A stretch of 64,000 bases of DNA from Cerrena zonata (Eukaryota > Basidiomycota > Agaricomycetes > Polyporales > Cerrenaceae), in contig JASBNA010000034.1 of NCBI GenBank assembly GCA_038087015.1, positions 124,001 through 188,000 on the forward strand, read 5' to 3'. Positions 10,233 through 18,084 of the stretch are shown piece by piece. The position numbers and the translations under genes are program-made. The stretch's first letter is position 1. Every line of letters begins with the position of its first letter. The notes beneath the pieces were generated by a model. That model worked only from the letters and a program-made list of their open reading frames with translations. It was not told where the DNA came from and made no database searches.

Positions 10233-13200
10233 ATGCCTACTTTAACACAAAAGAAGCATCGTAGCAAGGCCGCTCAAGGTGGTACAGCACCACCTCAACG
10301 CGGCCCTGTTACAAGATCATCGACTAAGAAGAACAATATTGAGGCGGCTCCGAGTGAACCGCCTGGATCAGAACAGCGTGCATGCACTCCAGCAGAGCAG
10401 GAAGTTAGCACGCCCGACCAACCGATCGTCGATGAAGACGAGGACTTATATGCAGACCCACCGGAAAGAGGTGGGCAGAGTGATATCAACACTCAGGGAG
10501 GTAGCGGTGGCATTGCCACCCCAAGCCCCTCTGTAAAACAAGAATTAAGATCTGTCAGCGGTAGCGGTGGCATTGCCACCCCAACCCCCTCAGTCAAACA
10601 AGAAGTACGATCCGTGAGCGATAAGGACTCCGAGGCTACTCGGATTATCGAGGAAGCCAAGGGTCCCGCCATAGAGTCCAAATTATCGACGGAAGAGGCA
10701 CGTAACGCGATCCGTCCAAACCTAATGCCACTGGCAACTAGGATGGGACGACTTGCTAATAGACAAGCCTCTAACCGGGTATATGCTCATATCTTCAATC
10801 GTCTGATGACCATACAGCAAGACATGGACCAGATGAATGAGGTCCAGAACAATGCGGTTCAGGAAGTGTTGGACATATTGGAAAGTGTCGAAGGACCGAT
10901 AGGGGTGAACGGCAATAGCGCGGTCTGCGACGACCCCGACGACACTAATATGCCTCCACTCCCGGAACCATTGGTCACGAACTTAGCCGACGCATATGCC
11001 ACTACCGCACAACCAACCGTGCTGGGTACGGTCGACTACTCGCTACCCTCTACGGATAGAGGCACTCACTATGGTCAGAGGCCCAGCAGTACCGGGGTGA
11101 CAGTAACGCCACCACGAGTACCATATGGGCCGGATCGATACACTCGACTGATGAACGCTAACTTACCTGTGGTAATGGGTGAGCATAGTATAAGGATTAG
11201 GGCTCTCCACGCGATCCCGCCTAGTGATAGTTCGTCGGATCCCTCATCGTCATCCGACCACTCGAGCCTGCCACCCCCTGGGAGAGGAGGTGGTGATGGC
11301 GGTAACGGAGGAAGAGGATCCACTCCTACATCTCGCAACTCGGATACCCCCCCTCCTCCGGATAGAAGAGGAGGTGGAGGCAACGGTGGCGGAGGAGGTG
11401 GAGGAACCCCTGATGACGGCGGCGGAGACGATCCTGGTGATGAGGATGATGGAGAGGAAGAAGAAGATCGCGACAGACCTCCACACATGCCCCCTGACCG
11501 AGGTAACGAGGGCAGGGGAGGAGCAAATCATAGAGGACGGGTGGCCAGGTCACCCACTCCATTTGGAGGAGCGAATCCTCCTCACGCGTATTACTATCGA
11601 CAAGGTGCCGCGACACCACCACAACTCGATATCCTGGGGGTTCGACATGGAACCCCCTCGGTAAATAGCACCAGGCATGGCGCCGATACCGACTGGATTA
11701 GGGAGACTTTACGAGAACGCATTACGGAATATATTCCCGAATTACCAGTAATTCGGGGGTTAAAGATTACTCAACCTGAGAGTTATAACGGCTCCGATGA
11801 CCTGGAGGTGTTCGAGGAGTGGTTGGCTCGAGTATGTCGTTGGATGCGACTGACAGGAGCGGTGGGACCAGAGCAAGACAGAGCAAGAGTGGACTTGCTG
11901 GGTACGGTACTATCTAGTACCGCCCAGCATTGGTACAACTCAGTGGTAGACGGTCCCCATCGGATAGAAAGGTCCTGGAGTTTCGAAAACGCTGTGGTAG
12001 CATTATATTACAGATTCATCCACCAGTCGACCATGTTGACAGCGACCGAGCGGTTCGAGAACGTAAAGTACTCCAAACCGGGAGGGGCGCGACAGCTAGC
12101 CACAGAAATGGGCAAACATGCGGGCCGAATGGTACAACCGCCGGATGAATACACCATCCGACGGAGATTCTGGTTCTGTCTTCCAAAGGACATCACCAGG
12201 ATCATGGGTACCATAAAAGGGTTATCGGCTGAGAGGTCTACCTTCACTGACCTCATTGAAGCCGCTGCGGAAATAGAAGATGCATACCGAGCAGAGCAGA
12301 TAGGGGAAAGGATGAGACAAAGCCAGTCGATCACACCGCAACACGGCTCATCGAGCGGTGGACAGCCTCCCACCGCTAATAGCCAGTCTAGATCGAATTC
12401 CACTAGACCCGCACGACCGAATTCGTTCGGTCGTAACAGGGTTAGATTCTCAGATAGAACAGCAGAAAGGGGACCAGAAAGGCGGACCGCTGACAGTACC
12501 CAGCGGCCAGCCTCCGGCCCTCCCAGACCAGCAAATGTAAGCTCTAAACCTCAGTACTCGGGTGCGAACGCCAGCACCCAAGATAAAGGAAAACAACCCC
12601 GCCGAGGCTGTTTCAATTGCGGAAGTTTAACCCACTGGGCCAATGACCCCGCCTGCCCTGAAAATGCCAGGCGGGCGAAACCGGCGGTTCGTAGGATATC
12701 CGATGGTGGGAATAACACCGACGCGGCTGAGGACGAAGGGGTGTCCGAAAACGACGACCACCCCAAACAATCGTCCAACACCGAAGCAGCGCAGAGCGAA
12801 GAGGGAGAGCTCGAAGGGTCTCAATACGACCCTGAGGAGTACCCAGAAGAGTTATATGACTCATATCCTGAGGAAGAGGAGTCAGAGCAATGGATGGGTG
12901 GAATGCAAGTATCCACCACCGACGGAGAGGACGAGCATTTCGATTGCGAGTGGCTAGGTGGAATGCAAATCGCCACCTATAACACTGGTACCGATGGGTC
13001 ACACCATTCGGCGGATCCTCTCGATGGGGAGGCCGAGGATCCGGACCTGGTGGTATTCGACATCGGACTCCCCATATTGGAATATATGGACGATGTCGTA
13101 CTACCACAGAGGATAGTACAAGATTTTAGGACGCCTGGCAGTCAGGCGGACCAGTTATCTAGAACATTCATGGGATTGCCGCAAGGGACAAATTCCCCAC

Positions 13201-14180
13201 CGAGGCCGATCCCAGATACTTATGCTGCATACGAGGTGGAGCTTAGCCACCTCAGGCAGCATAGTGTAGCCATGAATCGTCGATTGACGCACCTTCAGCG
13301 CCGGGTGCTTGAAGCGAACGGCGAAAACGAACAACTTACTAGAATTAACGCCTTGTGGTTGCACCAATGCGGTGAGCTCAACGCGGAAGTGCGTGCATTT
13401 TGCAACGCTCACATCGTAGGGGTCTCTTCGGATCAGATGACTCGGATGGTGGCTGACTGCCAACTGCGTCAGCACCAACGAGCCATAGAACGCGAGCGGA
13501 CATTTTCCCGTATTACAGTGGAGTCGGATAACGATGACACTGACTACGAGGATATGCCATTATTAGAGGACGTTGCAAGCCATATGGCGTCCAGGCGTGA
13601 CCTTCTTGATAGGGCAGTAAGAGCACAGGGTCCACCCGAGCGATTGAATGCGATATTGGCTAACAGGGACCGGGAATACCGCTCTGCGATGGCACCTAAG
13701 GAGGTGCGACCGCAACGCGATTTCAAGTGCATCACTGTCTACGTTGAGGCCAATGGCATGAAGGGGTTGGCTTTACTTGATTCGGGTAGTTCCATCGATT
13801 GTGTCAGCCCGGAGTTCGCGAGGGTAGCGAGGTTACCCACGCGACCGCTCGACAAGCCAGTAGGACTCCAACTGGGATGTGTTGGTAGCAGGTCCTCTAT
13901 CAACTTCGGTTCGCGAACCCAAGTGAAGATAGGTAGCCACCAACAGAAGGTGTACCTTGACGTAGTCAACATTGATCATTACGACTTGATCCTGGGTGTC
14001 CCTTTCCTGCAACAGTTCGGAATTCGTCTTGACTTCCGGACCGAGACTATTGTAGTCGACTCTGAAGTGATTAAGTCACTTCAAGTAGGGGAGGAAGTCA
14101 GGACAGCCAAACCGGTCAAAAGGGCATACACCGGTACATCAGCAAAGTACCAGTGGGCGGAAAAGAATCAATACGAATAG
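10233..14180 (+). CDS. gag-pr: Retrotransposon ORF1: Gag with zinc knuckle and aspartic protease
   Basis: 1,315 aa, single open frame, first ATG 42 nt after the LTR. Order: a Ser/Pro/Gly-rich disordered N-terminus with a duplicated 20-residue block (about residues 90-129) and a Gly-rich stretch; a retrotransposon Gag capsid-type region (about residues 505-700); one CCHC-like knuckle (CFNCGSLTHW...C, about residues 792-807) with spacing C-X2-C-X4-H-X6-C, two longer than usual; an acidic segment; a helical, probably coiled region (about residues 990-1090); and a retropepsin domain near the end with the LLDSGSS active-site motif (about residue 1180) and a later ILGVPFL strand. It ends in TAG at 14178-14180, in frame with pol. 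Unusually long for a Gag because of the disordered and helical insertions. Confidence 0.9.
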   Translation: MPTLTQKKHRSKAAQGGTAPPQRGPVTRSSTKKNNIEAAPSEPPGSEQRACTPAEQEVSTPDQPIVDEDEDLYADPPERGGQSDINTQGGSGGIATPSPSVKQELRSVSGSGGIATPTPSVKQEVRSVSDKDSEATRIIEEAKGPAIESKLSTEEARNAIRPNLMPLATRMGRLANRQASNRVYAHIFNRLMTIQQDMDQMNEVQNNAVQEVLDILESVEGPIGVNGNSAVCDDPDDTNMPPLPEPLVTNLADAYATTAQPTVLGTVDYSLPSTDRGTHYGQRPSSTGVTVTPPRVPYGPDRYTRLMNANLPVVMGEHSIRIRALHAIPPSDSSSDPSSSSDHSSLPPPGRGGGDGGNGGRGSTPTSRNSDTPPPPDRRGGGGNGGGGGGGTPDDGGGDDPGDEDDGEEEEDRDRPPHMPPDRGNEGRGGANHRGRVARSPTPFGGANPPHAYYYRQGAATPPQLDILGVRHGTPSVNSTRHGADTDWIRETLRERITEYIPELPVIRGLKITQPESYNGSDDLEVFEEWLARVCRWMRLTGAVGPEQDRARVDLLGTVLSSTAQHWYNSVVDGPHRIERSWSFENAVVALYYRFIHQSTMLTATERFENVKYSKPGGARQLATEMGKHAGRMVQPPDEYTIRRRFWFCLPKDITRIMGTIKGLSAERSTFTDLIEAAAEIEDAYRAEQIGERMRQSQSITPQHGSSSGGQPPTANSQSRSNSTRPARPNSFGRNRVRFSDRTAERGPERRTADSTQRPASGPPRPANVSSKPQYSGANASTQDKGKQPRRGCFNCGSLTHWANDPACPENARRAKPAVRRISDGGNNTDAAEDEGVSENDDHPKQSSNTEAAQSEEGELEGSQYDPEEYPEELYDSYPEEEESEQWMGGMQVSTTDGEDEHFDCEWLGGMQIATYNTGTDGSHHSADPLDGEAEDPDLVVFDIGLPILEYMDDVVLPQRIVQDFRTPGSQADQLSRTFMGLPQGTNSPPRPIPDTYAAYEVELSHLRQHSVAMNRRLTHLQRRVLEANGENEQLTRINALWLHQCGELNAEVRAFCNAHIVGVSSDQMTRMVADCQLRQHQRAIERERTFSRITVESDNDDTDYEDMPLLEDVASHMASRRDLLDRAVRAQGPPERLNAILANRDREYRSAMAPKEVRPQRDFKCITVYVEANGMKGLALLDSGSSIDCVSPEFARVARLPTRPLDKPVGLQLGCVGSRSSINFGSRTQVKIGSHQQKVYLDVVNIDHYDLILGVPFLQQFGIRLDFRTETIVVDSEVIKSLQVGEEVRTAKPVKRAYTGTSAKYQWAEKNQYE
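10501..10620 (+). repeat. 60-bp tandem duplication inside ORF1
   Basis: Positions 10501-10560 and 10561-10620 are near-identical, both beginning GTAGCGGTGGCATTGCC. Each encodes a 20-residue GSGGIATP...VKQE...RSVS-like block in the disordered Gag N-terminus. The length is a multiple of three, so the frame is kept. Confidence 0.85.
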
Positions 14181-14186
14181 CAGCCA
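14178..14186 (+). promoter_or_regulatory. Candidate leaky UAG stop joining Gag-protease to pol (UAG CAG CCA)
   Basis: ORF1 stops at UAG and pol continues in the same frame. The next six bases, CAGCCA, fit the CAR-YYA context known from tobamovirus-type programmed readthrough. No ATG occurs until 14226. Readthrough would yield a Gag-Pol fusion at low ratio. Inference from context, not tested. Confidence 0.6.
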
Positions 14187-17100
14187 CAATCCCAAAGGGT
14201 GTCCACCGTGGAGGGAATACAATCTATGTCCACGGTGGCTGAACCGAGCAGATCGCGCTGCGCACGATCTGTCACTATAGAAACAGTAGAAGATGAACAT
14301 TTCGCCAACAAACCCAAAGCAAGAGAGTGGGAAGCTGGCGAAACCATCCTCACCGAAATACTACACGAAAACCATAATAAAGTCGATAACACCCCGGTGA
14401 CACGTGGCAGGGCCTATCACCGTGGAGTACCACAGGAGGGTGAGGGTATCAATAATATACCCACACCACTTGCAAAGATAGCGCATCAGGAGGGCGGAAA
14501 ACGGGAACCTGAGAGGTTGTCCAAAATATCCACCCCCTTGAAAGAAGCAGACGTGCCTAACTTAAGGCAGACTTGGATTGACAAATGCCAAGACATTATG
14601 AACGGGGCTCCGTCCAGACTCCCACCGATGAGAGAGATAAATCACCGTATCCCCCTCATCGATGAGACCAAAACATACAATTATCACTTACCACGATGCC
14701 CTGAAGCGGTCAAAGTAGCTCTATCAGAAAAGATCGAACGATACGAGAAGGCAGGGTGGTGGAAAAGGGCCGTAGTGACCCAAGCCGCACCCATGCTTTG
14801 TGTACCAAAGAAAAACGGGAAGTTGAGGACAGTGGTCGATTGTAGAAAAAGGAACGACAACACGTTGAGAGACGTGACGCCGTTCCCCGACCAAGATGAG
14901 ATTCGAGCAGACGTCGCTAGAGCGTCGTGGAGGTCGAAGATAGACCTCTCGGACGCATATGAACAAATCAGGATAGAACCAGAAGATGTCTCGAAAACAG
15001 CTTTTGCAACGGTCTATGGCACCTTCGAAAGCTACGTGATGCAGCAGGGTGATTGTAATGCACCCTCTACATTCCAACGCCTTATGACATTTGTATTCCG
15101 AGATTTTATCGGACGATTTGTACACGTGTATTTAGATGATATATTCGTGTTTTCGACCTCAATCGAAGAACACGAAAAGCATCTCCAACTTGTATTCGAA
15201 CGACTACGACAGGTACAACTATACCTCAAATCGGAAAAATGTGACCTGTACTCTGTCCGTATGGAATGCCTTGGTCACATCATCGACGACCAGGGCATCC
15301 ACGCAGACGAAGACAAGATGACAAGGATTCGGGAATGGCGGACACCCCGCCATTACAACGATATTGAACGGTTCTTAGGCCTGGTGAACTACGTCGCACA
15401 TTTCATGCCCGACCTATCCGCGTACACGGGACCGCTGCATACGATACAACGTAACGGTCACACTTTCGAATGGCGACCAATTCACCAGGCCTGCTTCGAC
15501 AACATTAAAGCACTGGCTGCAAAGGCACCTATACTGAAGCCCATCAATCCTCTCACTAACGACCCCATTTGGGTGGTATGTGACGCATCCACCCATGGAG
15601 TCGGGGCATACTACGGACAAGGCCCAGATTGGAAAACCTGTAGACCGGCGGGTTTCATGTCCAAGAAGTTTACTGCGGCTCAGCGGTCGTACCGAGTTTT
15701 CGAACTCGAAACGATTGCAATTCTTGAGGCACTACTGAAGTGGGAAGACAAACTACTAGGTCACCGAGTGAACGTGGTCACAGACCACAAATCACTCGAA
15801 TTCTTCAAAACACAGGGGCGGATGTCGCACCGACAAACTCGATGGATGGAGTTCCTCCAACGATTCGACTTTGACATCACATATGTCAAGGGAGAAGAAA
15901 ACGTGGTGGCGGACTGTCTGTCCCGGTATCACGAATCTGACCTACCGACAGAAGTTCACCCCATGCATTACTACGTAAATGCGGACGACCGCCTGGATCC
16001 GGATGGCGAAACCTTGCCATTCGGGAGGGTACACGAGCTCCGGGCCATGCGGGATACCGGAACTCAAAGGGTGCCCAGAGAGGCAACCGAAGAAAGAGAA
16101 CTGGAGGCGGAAGCGTTGCGCGAAGCCCAGGTACCGACAACGGTACCTGTACATACCCACGATGGCGGTAAAGGCGACCCTACTTGGGCAGATTCGATGA
16201 CTAAAGGAGGGTCACTGATCGACGTAGTGGAAGCGACTGTCGACATCAAGAAGGAAGCCCGAGATGGTTACAAGTCCGACAGGGTGCTCAGCAAGATTGC
16301 TGCAGCACCCCTCGAACATAAACTATTTACTACCCGAGATCGAGGACTGCTATACACCACCAGTCGAACGGGAGACGAGGTTCTTTGTGTTCCCCACTAT
16401 AAGGTGCATGGAAGGTTTCTCACCGAAATGGTGATCGAAAGCAGGCACCAGACTTTGGGTCATTTGGGGGCACAGAAGACCGAGGAATACATCAGACGTT
16501 GGTTCTGGTGGCCTCGGATCGGGTTGGAGGTCCGAAAGTACTGCGATAGCTGCGGTACTTGCCAGACCACAAAACCTAGTACTCACTTACCGAGGGGACT
16601 ACTGCACTCTATGCCTATCGCAAAACGACCCTGGGGCTCGCTTGGAATGGACTTTGTTGGCCCATTCCCTCCGAGCCACGGCCATGATTACTTATGGGTG
16701 GTGCTCTGCCGACTAACGTCGATGGTGCACCTTATACCTATCAAAACTACGACCAAAGCCTCGGAGTTGGCATGGATATTCGTTAAGGACGTGGTCAGAC
16801 TCCACGGCCTCCCAGAAGACATAGTTTCCGACAGAGATTCGAAGTTCACTTCCAAATTCTGGAAAGAGGTGCACCGGATCCTAGGGGTGAAGCTACTGAT
16901 GTCTACATCGTTTCACCCCCAGACCGACGGCGCCTCTGAACGGGCCATCAAAACGGTTGGCCAGGTACTCCGAGCGATGGTCGGACCTGACCAGCGGGAT
17001 TGGGTGGATAAAGTACCTCTGGCCGAATTCGCACTCAATTCGTCGAAGAGTAGCTCCACTGGGTTCGCCCCGTTCGAACTGAACGGGGCGATGCCTACGA

Positions 17101-17897
17101 TGGGATTCCCCACCGATATAGATTACACCGTACCAGGGGTGGCGTTGTTCACCCAGCAGGTACAGGACAACCTGCTTTCCGCGCACGATGCTATTATCGA
17201 AAGTAGGGTGCTGCAGACACACTACGCTAATCAGCGAAGGAGGTCGGAGCACCCAACAGGGGAGGAGGAATCACCGTACGCCAAAGGAAAGAAGGTATAT
17301 CTATCCACAAAAAACTTATCCCTACCTAAGGGACGGGCAAAGAAACTCTTACCCAAATTCCTCGGCCCTTTTACGATCACGAAGGCCAATCAGGAAGCGT
17401 CGGCATATGAGATCGACCTTCCTGATGAGTTGAAAGCTAGGAAGATTTTCCCTACTTTCCACGTGAGTCTGCTTCGACCGTACATGGCAAACGACGAGCA
17501 ACTATTCCCCAATCGGGAGCCGAAGAAGTTTTACGACTTCGGACTGCCCGACGAGGCGGAATGGTTTGTGGACGATTTGATAGGACACCAGTGGAATGGT
17601 CGAACTATCAGGTTCCATGTCAAATGGAACCTGGGCGACACGACTTGGGAGCCACTGGAGGAGTGTGACCAACTACAGGCCATGGACCGATACCTAGACA
17701 CGATGGGGGTGCAAAGGTGGCAAGACTTGCCACGACACCCCACGACAGCCGAGAAAGCGAGAGAACGGCGAGTGGTCAACGACAGAGACACGGCCGCAGC
17801 GGTGAACACTACAGTCACCCCAGCGGCCAATGAGGAGCCAAAGAGAACGTCCAGCGGGAGGACAGTGAGGAGGAGGAAGAGAGCAGATGAGGATTGA
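14181..17897 (+). CDS. pol: Retrotransposon pol: reverse transcriptase, RNase H, integrase, chromodomain
   Basis: Open from the codon after the ORF1 UAG to TGA at 17895-17897; first ATG at 14226 (1,223 codons from there). Domains in order: reverse transcriptase with VVDCRKRN, KIDLSDAYEQI and the YLDD box (codons 15129-15140); RNase H with VVCDAS, ELETIAILEAL and TDHKSLEFF; integrase with an H-x4-H...C-x2-C zinc site (16,440-16,570), then MDFVGPF, SDRDSKFTS and the HPQTDGASE glutamate; and a C-terminal chromodomain-like segment (about 17,555-17,700, with FHVKWNLGDTTWEPLE). All catalytic acidic residues look intact. Protease lies in ORF1. The chromodomain should direct integration towards modified chromatin; that is family knowledge. 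Confidence 0.95.
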   Translation, partial: QPQSQRVSTVEGIQSMSTVAEPSRSRCARSVTIETVEDEHFANKPKAREWEAGETILTEILHENHNKVDNTPVTRGRAYHRGVPQEGEGINNIPTPLAKIAHQEGGKREPERLSKISTPLKEADVPNLRQTWIDKCQDIMNGAPSRLPPMREINHRIPLIDETKTYNYHLPRCPEAVKVALSEKIERYEKAGWWKRAVVTQAAPMLCVPKKNGKLRTVVDCRKRNDNTLRDVTPFPDQDEIRADVARASWRSKIDLSDAYEQIRIEPEDVSKTAFATVYGTFESYVMQQGDCNAPSTFQRLMTFVFRDFIGRFVHVYLDDIFVFSTSIEEHEKHLQLVFERLRQVQLYLKSEKCDLYSVRMECLGHIIDDQGIHADEDKMTRIREWRTPRHYNDIERFLGLVNYVAHFMPDLSAYTGPLHTIQRNGHTFEWRPIHQACFDNIKALAAKAPILKPINPLTNDPIWVVCDASTHGVGAYYGQGPDWKTCRPAGFMSKKFTAAQRSYRVFELETIAILEALLKWEDKLLGHRVNVVTDHKSLEFFKTQGRMSHRQTRWMEFLQRFDFDITYVKGEENVVADCLSRYHESDLPTEVHPMHYYVNADDRLDPDGETLPFGRVHELRAMRDTGTQRVPREATEERELEAEALREAQVPTTVPVHTHDGGKGDPTWADSMTKGGSLIDVVEATVDIKKEARDGYKSDRVLSKIAAAPLEHKLFTTRDRGLLYTTSRTGDEVLCVPHYKVHGRFLTEMVIESRHQTLGHLGAQKTEEYIRRWFWWPRIGLEVRKYCDSCGTCQTTKPSTHLPRGLLHSMPIAKRPWGSLGMDFVGPFPPSHGHDYLWVVLCRLTSMVHLIPIKTTTKASELAWIFVKDVVRLHGLPEDIVSDRDSKFTSKFWKEVHRILGVKLLMSTSFHPQTDGASERAIKTVGQVLRAMVGPDQRDWVDKVPLAEFALNSSKSSSTGFAPFELNGAMPTMGFPTDIDYTVPGVALFTQQVQDNLLSAHDAIIESRVLQTHYANQRRRSEHPTGEEESPYAKGKKVYLSTKNLSLPKGRAKKLLPKFLGPFTITKANQEASAYEIDLPDELKARKIFPTFHVSLLRPYMANDEQLFPNREPKKFYDFGLPDEAEWFVDDLIGHQWNGRTIRFHVKWNLGDTTWEPLEECDQLQAMDRYLDTMGVQRWQDLPRHPTTAEKARERRVVNDRDTAAAVNTTVTPAANEEPKRTSSGRTVRRRKRADED

Positions 17898-18084
17898 AGA
17901 TTGGTTCCGCGGCACTTGTGGTTTGACGCTGGATGACTCAGCTCACCTGCGTGACCTCCGCGGATCCCCGAATCGGAGATCAAACCTTATGCGAGCAGCT
18001 GGTACACGGCGCCTGCACTTTTCCTCCCACACACGCTGGCGTTTCTTCCAATTCAATTGAAGTCTTCCTGCAAGCGTCACCAAC

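Noticed and set aside
11075..11488. Long minus-strand Ser/Pro-rich frame (137 codons)
   Set aside because: It is the antisense of the Gly-rich, GGN-repeated part of Gag and of biased composition; not a gene.
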